Positions 25,380-33,164 of a DNA stretch of 64,000 nt are shown one piece after another. The DNA is taken from NCBI RefSeq assembly GCF_900452385.1, contig NZ_UGOA01000003.1, positions 1-64,000 on the forward strand, read 5' to 3'. Both the position numbers and the translations under genes were made by a program. Position 1 is the stretch's first letter; the number at the start of each line of letters is the position of its first letter. Below the pieces are notes generated by a model that saw only the letters and a list, made by a program, of their open reading frames with translations, was not told the origin of the DNA and did no database searches. The stretch comes from Legionella donaldsonii. Its GTDB lineage: Bacteria; Pseudomonadota; Gammaproteobacteria; Legionellales; Legionellaceae.

Positions 25380-26032
25380 CAGGCAGTCCTCAGTAATGAT
25401 TTAAGGTTGGGAATAGGGTTTCGTTTCGTTCTGATGGGAGAAAGCGCTGTCTCTGGCACATCAGTCAACAAGATACCGTCTGCTACCTGCCTGCAAAGTT
25501 CCTCATAGACGTTTTTAAAGACTGTAAAGGCCTGATGGACGGGTGCTTTATCCATAAAAGCCACACCGGCTCGTACCAGCGAATGCTTGACCACAAGATG
25601 CGACCAACGGGTGCGGCTTGGAAAAAGTAAATGAGCCTGGACTTCTCGAAACGCTTCATGAACCGTAGGTACCCCCTCCCCTGCTCGTTTTAAACAAAGG
25701 TGGCGGAACTGAGTACAGTTCGGCGGCCAGGTTTCAAAGCGGCTATCGCGGTAAAGAGCATGAAGGCCATGACGAAGATCATCGCGGCTTAAATCGTTAA
25801 GCGCTTGATACCACACACCAGAGGCATCACTCTCCCCGTGAGCATGGGTAAATCTTGCGCCGTAAATGTCAGAGAGCTGCTTCCATAACAAAGCCATCAA
25901 TGCTTTGGGTAAGACTGCCTTTGTCGAAGAATTGCCCTGTTCGCTCGCAGTAGTCAAACTCGCTGGCATAGGCTCGGATAACACGCTCTGAAGGAGTGAG
26001 TGAACGGGCTTTGGGTTGACGGCTGTCTGCAT
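25379..26032 (-). CDS. lvrB: LvrB-like protein resembling phage replication protein P
   Basis: Up to 217 residues; the long reading overlaps lvrA by 164 bp, so the true start may be an internal one, for example the ATG at 25897 (29-bp overlap). The core has spaced aromatic motifs (WYQALNDLSRDDLRHGLHAL, then WPPNCTQFRHLC) like those of lambda P-type helicase loaders. In Legionella elements lvrB is a conserved companion of lvrA. Whether it loads a helicase or regulates transcription is not established here. Confidence 0.75.
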   Translation of the reverse strand: MQTAVNPKPVHSLLQSVLSEPMPASLTTASEQGNSSTKAVLPKALMALLWKQLSDIYGARFTHAHGESDASGVWYQALNDLSRDDLRHGLHALYRDSRFETWPPNCTQFRHLCLKRAGEGVPTVHEAFREVQAHLLFPSRTRWSHLVVKHSLVRAGVAFMDKAPVHQAFTVFKNVYEELCRQVADGILLTDVPETALSPIRTKRNPIPNLKSLLRTA

Positions 26033-26813
26033 GAAAATCTCTCCCTGATGATGGTGGTTGTGTTTTTTTGTTTAGTTGTAAGCGCTCAGCTCGACGAACT
26101 AAAAAATTCAAATAAACCGGCTGGTAATCGGCAAAAGCTGAACCCCAGGCTTTGTTTTTTGCAATGAAATCAGCAATGACTTCGGGCTTATGGGCATCAT
26201 GAAAGCCAAGTGCGTGGGCTGTCTCAATCGTCTCCCTGGTGGGTGTGAACGAACGAGTGATTGGCTGCTTGTTAAGCCATGCCTTATTGTTGTTATTATT
26301 TATATTATTAATATTTATATTCTTTGCAGTTGAACTTTTTTTCTCTTCTGTGGGGCACTCACAGAGTAACTGCATGCTTGATCCTCTCTTGCTTTCCCCT
26401 GATGTATCAAAGCTTTCTTTATAATTTGATGGGTCTATATAACTATGTTGAACTGTGTGTAGTTTTTCCTGAGTGATAAAATGTGCATAAATAGCAGGCA
26501 TTTTGGGGAAATGACATTTCAGCTTTTGTCCTTGAGAAATCAGCCTGAAATCATCAGGATGGTTTTCAGCTATCGTTCTAAAATAACTCCGAATGGTTTC
26601 TTTTTTGGGGATACCTGCTCCCCGTCTTCCTGGCGCGTGATGAACTGACAATAATATAGCTAAGTCCCGATAGGATAAATTCTCCACCACTCCTGTTTCA
26701 GGATTAGCTAGTGTTATCAGCGATTTGATAAGCGTTGTATGGACATGTGGAAGCCCGTTGAATATTGCCTCGATTTCCATCCGAGCTTTATTGTAATTAA
26801 CTATTTGCTCCAC
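25869..26813 (-). CDS. lvrA: LvrA-like protein with DnaT-like C-terminal domain
   Basis: A 314-residue protein starting at GTG 26811-26813. The N-terminal 110 residues form a likely winged helix (NLSYRDLAILLSVHH, then ETIRSYFRTI), an Asn-rich linker follows at about 164-176 (ININNINNNNN), and the C-terminal part (ADFIAKNKAWGSAFADYQ followed by YLNFLVRRAE) resembles the DNA-binding domain of primosomal DnaT. It is the first gene of the leftward operon and is divergent from the repressor gene at 26996, with three operators between. By synteny it is the LvrA of Legionella mobile elements. Confidence 0.75.
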   Translation of the reverse strand: MEQIVNYNKARMEIEAIFNGLPHVHTTLIKSLITLANPETGVVENLSYRDLAILLSVHHAPGRRGAGIPKKETIRSYFRTIAENHPDDFRLISQGQKLKCHFPKMPAIYAHFITQEKLHTVQHSYIDPSNYKESFDTSGESKRGSSMQLLCECPTEEKKSSTAKNININNINNNNNKAWLNKQPITRSFTPTRETIETAHALGFHDAHKPEVIADFIAKNKAWGSAFADYQPVYLNFLVRRAERLQLNKKTQPPSSGRDFHADSRQPKARSLTPSERVIRAYASEFDYCERTGQFFDKGSLTQSIDGFVMEAAL

Positions 26814-26852
26814 AATATTTTAACCATAAAGTCATTGAACTTAGCATTTTAT

Positions 26853-26907
26853 AACAAATTTGTTAAATTCAATCAACATATTTGTTATTTGATTTTTCAT
26901 ATTTGTT
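26853..26907. promoter_or_regulatory. Three regularly spaced operators between lvrA and lvrR
   Basis: Three 12-bp near-palindromes of the form aACAAATTTGTt occur at 26853-26864 (exact palindrome), 26875-26886 (aacatatttgtt) and 26896-26907 (ttcatatttgtt). Their start-to-start distances are 22 and 21 bp, two helical turns, so dimers bound there would sit on one DNA face. The arrangement recalls the lambda OR region. The likely ligand is the divergent repressor LvrR, with lvrA and the transfer operon on the other side. Confidence 0.7.
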
Positions 26908-26995
26908 TGTTTGATGCTTTTATAATAACTAATAAGATAATTTGAAGACAAAGCATAGTTCCTTTAAACTAGTCTTTTAACAATTTTGATACGAA

Positions 26996-27661
26996 ATGAA
27001 AAAAGCAAAACTTAATAGGGTGGAATCAGAAGCCCAACTCATCGCTCACAATCTGAGAGCCCTAATGAAATTGCGCGGAGTTACTGAAGCTGAAATTGCT
27101 AGATCGTTGAACACATCTGTTATGACAGTTCGAAGAGTTATTTCAGGAGAAACAGAAGATCCACGTATTTCAACATTGAAACAAATTGCAGATTATTTTG
27201 GCGTTAGTATCGATTATCTTATGGAGGAAAATAATCAGCTTCCTATTAAAGTAATGGAAAAAAATATTCCAACCTTTGTACCGATTCTTGATTGGAACAA
27301 AGTTGGAGCTATGAATTCTATTTCGGAGATGGATTTTTCAAATTGGGAAGATTGGTATCCTTGCTTCAATAGACAAATTAACAGGGAATGTTTTGCATTA
27401 GAGAGTAGGCCTTCTATGCAATCACGATTTCCTATAGGCACATTATTTATTGTTAATCCAAGTGAATCCCCCATTGATGGCGATCTCGTTTTAATTAAGA
27501 TTAAAAATACTAATGAAGTTTTTCTAAGAGAAGTTGTAATTGAGTATCCTAAGTGGATTTTGCAACCCATTATTTCTGATTCAGATATTATTTTTTATGA
27601 TGATCAGATACATACAATTGTAGGAGTCATTATTCTTACAGTTTTTCATGCAAGGAAATAA
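26996..27661 (+). CDS. lvrR: LvrR phage-type repressor (XRE helix-turn-helix, S24-like C-terminus)
   Basis: A 221-residue CI-type repressor. Residues about 15-75 form an XRE helix-turn-helix (MKLRGVTEAEIARSLNTSV, TVRRVISGETEDPRISTLKQIA). The C-terminal half is S24/LexA-like (FPIGTLFIVNPSESPIDGDLVLI). The serine region reads RPSMQS, keeping the S-M pair, but where the catalytic lysine is expected the sequence is EVFLREVV, with arginine. Self-cleavage may therefore be lost and induction may need another signal. It is divergent from lvrA and should repress it through the three operators. Confidence 0.85.
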   Translation: MKKAKLNRVESEAQLIAHNLRALMKLRGVTEAEIARSLNTSVMTVRRVISGETEDPRISTLKQIADYFGVSIDYLMEENNQLPIKVMEKNIPTFVPILDWNKVGAMNSISEMDFSNWEDWYPCFNRQINRECFALESRPSMQSRFPIGTLFIVNPSESPIDGDLVLIKIKNTNEVFLREVVIEYPKWILQPIISDSDIIFYDDQIHTIVGVIILTVFHARK

Positions 27662-27723
27662 AGATTAATTTTAACCCCCCATCACTACACAAGATGAGGG
27701 ATTATAAGAATCTATAAATATAA

Positions 27724-28251
27724 CTAACAACATATACAACTGGGAGATTTAATTAATTGGGGAATTAAGTCATTAAGAAATGAGGACGATAGATTATATA
27801 TTCCAGGGCTATTTGACTCACGTGGACCAGCAACGTTTAAGGTATTAATATCGTTATCTGCAATCCATTCCATACATGCTTCGATTGCTGTTTTTCCAGC
27901 AGAAAGGTCGACAATATAATAGGGTTTTTTACTAGAGGAGACAACTTCAATGGTTAACAAAGTGCCGTCTTTAATTCTTTCTGGCAATGGTAAAGAAGGG
28001 ACCAAAATCAACGTACCATCTGAATCTTTAATGTTTTTCTTTGTCCGTGCATCATAATTCTCTTTCTCGCTTGAAAACGTGCCATCAAGTTCTGTTAAAT
28101 TTTTATACTTACTCGGGATAGTTCCATTTTCATCTAGTCTCCCTTTAGGACACCAACCTCCATACTCAACACCTAGATCAATGGCTGTATCCAAGGCTGC
28201 TCTATCTACACCAGTTTGCCCACCAGAAACAATTTTCGCTAACATAATCAT
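27724..28251 (-). CDS. SLOG-superfamily, molybdenum-carrier-like nucleotide-binding protein
   Basis: A 175-residue Rossmann-like protein with the diagnostic N-terminal motif IVSGGQTGVDRAALD, then GGWCPKGRLDENG and GTLILVP, the pattern of the putative molybdenum-carrier family (Pfam MoCo_carrier) in the SLOG superfamily. Proteins of this group bind nucleotides or cofactors; a metal role is only suggested for some. It ends in CICC. It starts immediately after the VUT transporter stop, with a GAGGA ribosome site inside the end of that gene, so the two are co-transcribed. Confidence 0.82.
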   Translation of the reverse strand: MIMLAKIVSGGQTGVDRAALDTAIDLGVEYGGWCPKGRLDENGTIPSKYKNLTELDGTFSSEKENYDARTKKNIKDSDGTLILVPSLPLPERIKDGTLLTIEVVSSSKKPYYIVDLSAGKTAIEACMEWIADNDINTLNVAGPRESNSPGIYNLSSSFLNDLIPQLIKSPSCICC

Positions 28252-29010
28252 CTATCCTCTATATATTTGTTGATATGCAATAGGTGTGAATCGAACATCA
28301 AAATCATAAACATCAATGCCAGTAATATTACGAATATGATTGACTAGTAATTGGGATGGAAACGATAAGATTAGGTTATATCCCATTTTAATCAGATAAC
28401 TTATAACTACGACTTTCAAAATATATCCTAACGGGATTGAATTCAACTCCATCAGTAAAATAGCAATAAAAGAATACAGAGCTTCCGAGATGGTACATGC
28501 TCCTAAACAACGCAGCCAAAATTTTTCACCTTTGTGCAAAACTTTCCACTGAGTCAAAATTCTTGAATTAAGAAGCATGGCAAACAAATAAGCAATACAT
28601 CCGCTTAGATGAATGCGTAATAAAGGCCAACCTAATATTTGACTGTAAGATTCATTGCCTGTAAAAAAGGAAGGTTGCGGTGCATGGGTTACCAGTAAAC
28701 ATATCACTACAAAAAAACTTTGAGCAATAATCCCAAAAAAAATAACGCTCCTTGTCATTTTAAATCCATATAATTCAGCTATTACGTTATCTAATAAAAA
28801 AACAAATGGCGAGGTCAAAGTACCTCCTAATACATAGAGATTATCCCCACCTAAATATCGATTAGTTAAAATTGCGTTGCATAACATTAAGGCAACATAC
28901 AGCATACTCAACAGAACAAGGCACTGATAACCTAATGGATTATTAGTTACGGAATAAGAATTATTTTTGTGCAAATTAATTTGTTCATTATCGAATGATA
29001 TATTGGCCAT
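28252..29010 (-). CDS. VUT-family transporter (queuosine-precursor type, YhhQ-like)
   Basis: A 252-residue membrane protein with six or more hydrophobic segments. VLGGTLTSPFVFLLDNVIAE near residue 70 and GCIAYLFAMLLNSRI near 135 match the vitamin-uptake-transporter / YhhQ family, whose characterised members import 7-deazaguanine precursors of queuosine. Middle gene of a three-gene leftward operon: one base separates it from the gene upstream and none from the SLOG gene downstream. No tgt or que gene lies in the window, so the substrate is inferred from family only. Confidence 0.82.
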   Translation of the reverse strand: MANISFDNEQINLHKNNSYSVTNNPLGYQCLVLLSMLYVALMLCNAILTNRYLGGDNLYVLGGTLTSPFVFLLDNVIAELYGFKMTRSVIFFGIIAQSFFVVICLLVTHAPQPSFFTGNESYSQILGWPLLRIHLSGCIAYLFAMLLNSRILTQWKVLHKGEKFWLRCLGACTISEALYSFIAILLMELNSIPLGYILKVVVISYLIKMGYNLILSFPSQLLVNHIRNITGIDVYDFDVRFTPIAYQQIYRG

Positions 29011-29011
29011 T

Positions 29012-29566
29012 TTAATACACCTTTTTAAAGGGAATTACATTGGCTTTTTTTGTAGCATTAAAATATTTATCAATAATTTTTAATCCAGCATTTAAACCAA
29101 TATAAAACGCCTCTTCTGCACTAAATTTGCTAATCTTGATTTCTGAAAAAGCTATTTCACGTGGGTCTTCTACATTTTCTTCATAAGAAAGGAGATCAAC
29201 ATAACAATAATCCCCTTTCCTATCTTGGTATTTAATTCTGTATATACCATAATCATGATGAGCCTTTTTTATGCGCTTCTGATAATTTGAAACATCTAGA
29301 TTATTCTTTTTTAGATAGAATGCGAACTCAATTCCTATGTAGCAAGACTGTAGTGGATGAAGACTATATAGAATATCTAAATCAAAAATAATGTCGGATA
29401 TAGAAGTCTGGAAAGTAGATTTTGTATTGACGCACTGAACTATATATTTTCCTTTTCTGAAATCGACAATTTTATATGATACATATTTAGACAATACATT
29501 ATCAAACGACGTATAATTTCCCTTTAAGAAAAAATAAATTTTTTTTAGGAACGGAACCATTACCAT
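29012..29566 (-). CDS. Unknown protein, first gene of the VUT-SLOG operon
   Basis: A 184-residue protein with a short hydrophobic or amphipathic start (MVMVPFLKKIYFFLKG), a Tyr-rich mixed alpha/beta middle (SYKIVDFRKGKYIVQCV, YGIYRIKYQDRKGDYCYVDLL) and a C-terminal helix pair. Family not recognised. It is followed after one base by the VUT transporter, so it probably shares its task. The low GC of this operon contrasts with the tra genes and suggests later acquisition. Confidence 0.65.
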   Translation of the reverse strand: MVMVPFLKKIYFFLKGNYTSFDNVLSKYVSYKIVDFRKGKYIVQCVNTKSTFQTSISDIIFDLDILYSLHPLQSCYIGIEFAFYLKKNNLDVSNYQKRIKKAHHDYGIYRIKYQDRKGDYCYVDLLSYEENVEDPREIAFSEIKISKFSAEEAFYIGLNAGLKIIDKYFNATKKANVIPFKKVY

Positions 29567-29699
29567 CAGAACACCTAACCTTGTCGTTTAAAAAAACCAA
29601 TCCTTATTCTGTTTTTTTATTAGCTATTCATTTGCCTGAAATTCTTATTTGCTTCAAACTTCAGTTACCTCTAAAATGAGCATATGTTATCATTTATTT

Positions 29700-29738
29700 G
29701 ATATGCGCATATCATATATAAAATATTATATGATATCA
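29700..29738. promoter_or_regulatory. Nested palindromes in a divergent promoter region
   Basis: Between the divergent genes at 29566 and 29769 the sequence holds a perfect 14-bp palindrome, gatatgcgcatatc (29700-29713), overlapping a 10-bp inverted repeat, atatcatata (29709-29718) with tatatgatat (29727-29736), and an embedded tgatatca (29731-29738). The density of two-fold symmetry next to a start codon suggests operator sites for a dimeric regulator. The nearby regulator at 30379 is a candidate. Confidence 0.45.
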
Positions 29739-29768
29739 ATATATCGTTTTAAACTAGGGTTAGTTACT

Positions 29769-30173
29769 ATGAAAAAATTTTCGATTGAAATGGAAGTTAG
29801 AGATAATGAATTAGATGCTCAAGGTATCGTAAATAATTCTAACTACATGATTTATCTTTCCCATGCTCGACATAAACATGGAGATGCTTTGGGCATTAAT
29901 CATACATCGTTTGCTGAAATGGGCTTAAATTTGGTGATTACGTCTTGTACAATGAAATTTAAAAACTCCCTTTTAGCTAATGAGAAATTTATAGTAACAA
30001 GTGAGATATCTAATGGAGAATTACCTTTTCACTGGTCCCATAGGCAAGATATAAAGACTGTGGATGGTAAGGTGATTTTAAGAGCAATTTTTAATGCTAC
30101 TTGCGTAAATACAAAGGCTACAAACGGTAATAAATTGAGTATTCCTGAGGTTATTGAACAAGTTATTGGCTAA
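29769..30173 (+). CDS. Hotdog-fold acyl-CoA thioesterase (4HBT type)
   Basis: A 134-residue protein. The frame is open from 29649, but the ATG at 29769 gives the standard thioesterase start (FSIEMEVRDNELDAQGIVNNSNY). The N.SNY...L..AR segment and LDAQGIVNN in place of the usual D..GHVNN are the signature of 4-hydroxybenzoyl-CoA/YbgC-type thioesterases; the catalytic Asp position reads ELDAQG, so Asp is kept. Substrate not predictable. Transcribed away from the VUT operon across the palindrome-rich spacer. Confidence 0.82.
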   Translation: MKKFSIEMEVRDNELDAQGIVNNSNYMIYLSHARHKHGDALGINHTSFAEMGLNLVITSCTMKFKNSLLANEKFIVTSEISNGELPFHWSHRQDIKTVDGKVILRAIFNATCVNTKATNGNKLSIPEVIEQVIG

Positions 30174-30378
30174 AGAGACGATTCTGTTCAACAACAAAAT
30201 ACTATTATCTGACTTTGCAGTTGACTGATATAAACACAAGGTAGGGTTGATAAAATATTTTTTATTGAAAGAACTATTTAAAAACATGAAAAGAATATGA
30301 TCCTAACAGTTCATTTTCGTAAAACCAAGGCCTATATGCTAACATCTTATCTCATTGAATTTAAATATTCATTAGAAT

Positions 30379-30987
30379 ATGACAAACGTTATAAATAATA
30401 CAATCGGCGATCGAATTACATATTGCAGATCGTCTCTGTGCTTAACTAGAAAGGAGCTTGCTGAAAAGTGGGGAGCTGCTTCTATTCCAACTTTAGCTAG
30501 GTGGGAATTAGATACGGGCAAGATACCAATCAAAAAATTGCTCTCGCTGATAGAATTCTTTCATGCACAGGGTCTATTTGTCACGGAAAGCTGGTTGAAA
30601 GATGGGGCTGGCTCTCCACCTTTACTCTTAAAAAGTGATCAATTTGATGAATTAGATTTTGATAGTATTGCTCAAGAAAAATTACTAGATATAAATAGAC
30701 AAGTTAAATATTTCATTTTTGGACAAGTCAAAAACAACCTAATGTCGCCTTTTATTAAATATGGTGACTACATGGGCGGTGTCAATATAATAGAAAGTGC
30801 AGAATTATCTTCTTTGCAGGGTGAGCTAATTTTCCTTAAAAAACGAGTTACAGGCTTAATGGTTGGGATTTTAAAGGAATGTATAAACCAAATTAGTATT
30901 AAAAATTTTGATAAAACTGTAGAATTTATCGAAATTGAGCATGTTGAAGCTTTAGGGAAAATTCAATGGTTAATAAGAAGACCATAG
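30379..30987 (+). CDS. XRE-family regulator with S24-like but non-catalytic C-terminus
   Basis: A 202-residue protein with an N-terminal helix-turn-helix (RITYCRSSLCLTRKELAEKWG, TLARWELDTGKIPIKKL) and a C-terminal half shaped like a phage repressor peptidase domain (SPFIKYGDYMGGVN). The position of the catalytic GDSM is occupied by NNLM, so it should not self-cleave. It overlaps the start of the next gene by 22 bp. Likely a ligand- or partner-controlled repressor of nearby cargo. Confidence 0.75.
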   Translation: MTNVINNTIGDRITYCRSSLCLTRKELAEKWGAASIPTLARWELDTGKIPIKKLLSLIEFFHAQGLFVTESWLKDGAGSPPLLLKSDQFDELDFDSIAQEKLLDINRQVKYFIFGQVKNNLMSPFIKYGDYMGGVNIIESAELSSLQGELIFLKKRVTGLMVGILKECINQISIKNFDKTVEFIEIEHVEALGKIQWLIRRP

Positions 30988-31469
30988 AGGCTGATAAAAA
31001 ATTCTGGCAAATGAATAATGAGCTCATAAATGTTGGAGCAACATACCTATCTTTGTTACTTTTCAATGAAAATAACGAAATAATTTATTCTAAATCAAGT
31101 GATATAGATTGGGCAGATGAATTTACAACTACAGGATTATACAAGCATTGTCATTTATTAAGTGAAGCCAACAACCAAATGAATTTACATAAAAATTCCT
31201 TTACAGTAGTTTGGGACTTATATTCACCTCAAACAGAGGAGGCGAAAGCACTGGATGATATTCGAAAATATAAGGATATAACACACGGTATAGGATTTTG
31301 TGTAAAAAATAGTGATGATACAAGGATAATTCTAAACATTGCCGGCAAACATACAGACGTTAATTTTGCAAGTAATGTTCTTAAAAAACGGGCAAACATA
31401 TATAAAGAGCTATATTCATTTATTTTGAGTACACCACCCCACCTTCTATCTGAGTTTTTATTAAAATAA
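30966..31469 (+). CDS. Unknown protein coupled to the XRE regulator
   Basis: A 167-residue protein starting inside the end of the regulator gene (an ATG at 31011 is an alternative start). The N-terminal half (FWQMNNELINVGATYLSLLLFNENNEIIY) and the pattern WADEFTTTGLYKHCHLL look like a PAS/LuxR-type ligand-binding fold, but there is no DNA-binding domain after it. This is fold resemblance by eye only. The overlap suggests it acts together with the regulator, perhaps as its sensor. Confidence 0.6.
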   Translation: MVNKKTIEADKKFWQMNNELINVGATYLSLLLFNENNEIIYSKSSDIDWADEFTTTGLYKHCHLLSEANNQMNLHKNSFTVVWDLYSPQTEEAKALDDIRKYKDITHGIGFCVKNSDDTRIILNIAGKHTDVNFASNVLKKRANIYKELYSFILSTPPHLLSEFLLK

Positions 31470-31514
31470 AGAATTCAAATAGCAACTAAAAAACACCTGT
31501 TACCTACCGAAAAT

Positions 31515-31549
31515 TCTAACAAAGATACGCAAGAGGTATCTTTGTTAGA
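31515..31549. terminator. 14-bp inverted repeat between convergent genes, probable bidirectional terminator
   Basis: A perfect 14-bp inverted repeat, tctaacaaagatac (31515-31528) and gtatctttgttaga (31536-31549), with a 7-base loop, lies between the convergent genes ending at 31469 and 31545 and overlaps the last codons of the latter. It is the right place for a shared terminator. No strong T-run follows on either strand, so termination might need Rho. Confidence 0.55.
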
Positions 31550-32771
31550 TTTGAGAGATATTATGCTGACCTAAAGGCCAAATTCGTTTCGTAGCTATTT
31601 TGGCTCCTTCGCTTAATGCTTCTAGCTTTTTCCATACAATGCTCTCTGGAACCATAGCCCAATCAACAAATGTTTCAAAACCACAGTCACAACCAGCGAT
31701 GATGAGGGAAGGATCACCAACAGTTTGGATTGCAAGACAAATTCTATCTGCAATCAACTCAGGATGCTCTACATAGCAAGTAGTGGTATCAATCACGCCA
31801 GGAATTAAAATCATCGAATCTGGTAATGGATAGTCTTTAAAAATCTTATATTCATGTTGATGACGAGGATTTGCTAAAGCAATGCTGATAGCACCAACTT
31901 TGGCCTGATAGACAATATCAATAATATCTTTGAGTTCTACATCGAAAATATGAGGACCTTCATAATTACCCCAACACGTATGTAATCTAACATCGTCCCG
32001 AGGAATATTGGTGAGGGCTCTATTTATAGCCTCCACATGAAGCTCTGCTCGCTTGCGATATTCACTTAACGACAAATTGTGAAATTCCATATGCCGCTCC
32101 ATTAATAGATCGGGAGCATCGATTTGTAGCAGAAAACCATGCGCATGAATCAATTCATATTCTTGTCTAATTTGATCCGCTAGCGAAAATAAATAGTTTT
32201 CGTAGGTATCATAAAACTCATTATGCATTGTTGTAGCGATAATGCCCGGTGAAGGAGCCGTCATAAATGTTTGAGTGAATTGCAGAGGACTTTTTTTCAT
32301 TGCCCTTATGAACATTTCACATTCTTCAGTACACGGATTTGGCTGATAGTTGAGCATAGCTGTACAGTGTGGGCAATTCGCAATCTTTCCTCGTGGGAAT
32401 TTTTTTTGAAGCAAAGGCACTGTGTAATCAGGAAACTCCGAAAGCTCGATACTTAACTGACGCTTACTTTCCCCACTAAAACCTTGAATGCGCTGAGGGA
32501 TGTAGGTTTGAAACCCTACTCGATATTGCTCTCCATCATTTCCTATATCGATGCCAGCCATAAGTTGTTTAGTGATGACTCTTTCCATTCCTTTTTCGAT
32601 TTCTCGATTCAAAATCTCATGAGATGTTAAATTTTCTCGTTCTTGTTCTATCAGGAGTTGGGATAGCTCTTCGCATCGGGGCAAACTTCCTACGTGCGTA
32701 GTTAAAATCCGATTTATACTTTTTTTCAACGGCAACTCCTCTAGTAGCTTATATGGTTTCCTTTGTTCCAT
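31545..32771 (-). CDS. MetE-like (cobalamin-independent methionine synthase II family) enzyme
   Basis: A 408-residue zinc methyltransferase-fold protein covering only the C-terminal catalytic domain of MetE. It has the N-terminal LTTHVGSLPR motif, DIGNDGEQYRVGF, QIDAPDLL, RLHTCWGNYEGPH (His and Cys zinc ligands) and AGCDCGFETF (third ligand). Stand-alone proteins of this type occur in many bacteria and act on thiol substrates, including methyl transfer to homocysteine or related reactions such as epoxyalkane-CoM transfer. Which reaction applies is not clear. Single gene, convergent with the regulator pair. Confidence 0.85.
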   Translation of the reverse strand: MEQRKPYKLLEELPLKKSINRILTTHVGSLPRCEELSQLLIEQERENLTSHEILNREIEKGMERVITKQLMAGIDIGNDGEQYRVGFQTYIPQRIQGFSGESKRQLSIELSEFPDYTVPLLQKKFPRGKIANCPHCTAMLNYQPNPCTEECEMFIRAMKKSPLQFTQTFMTAPSPGIIATTMHNEFYDTYENYLFSLADQIRQEYELIHAHGFLLQIDAPDLLMERHMEFHNLSLSEYRKRAELHVEAINRALTNIPRDDVRLHTCWGNYEGPHIFDVELKDIIDIVYQAKVGAISIALANPRHQHEYKIFKDYPLPDSMILIPGVIDTTTCYVEHPELIADRICLAIQTVGDPSLIIAGCDCGFETFVDWAMVPESIVWKKLEALSEGAKIATKRIWPLGQHNISQI

Positions 32772-33164
32772 TATACCTTATTTGGACAATAGCCCCAAAA
32801 ATTCGGTTGTAGAAGCTGCAAATATACTTGGGTTAAAAATCAACAACTTTGAAAAGAATTTGTTTTTCAATTTTAACTTCTATTCTATAAGTTAGATGAA
32901 ACTAGTTTTCTGCCTTATGTTTAAGTTTAAATGAATCTATATTAGATATATTGAATATTAATTGAGCCTAGTAAAGACAAAGAATATCTTTCCTAAAGAA
33001 TATGATGTTGTGTTAATCCAAAAGGAAGCTCTAATTTACAAAGGTCAATATCATATCCCTTTTATCTATAAGCAAATTGTAATATTTGCTTTGTTCGTTC
33101 AGTATCTGAACAACAGATTCTGGATTTTTACAGAATGTTGGACTTGCTTTATACATATTTCAAC
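32772..33164. other. AT-rich intergenic region, no gene seen
   Basis: The roughly 390 bp between the MetE-like gene and the ParB-linked gene is AT-rich. A frame on the plus strand runs through it but lacks a convincing start and overlaps the gene at 33165 in antisense, so I do not call it. It should contain the promoter of the MetE-like gene (near 32780-32850). Confidence 0.5.

Noticed and set aside
26813-27661. Integration site or integrase expected if the lvr/tra module were a chromosomal ICE
   Set aside because: No integrase or attachment repeat seen; rep, par and DnaA boxes favour a plasmid.
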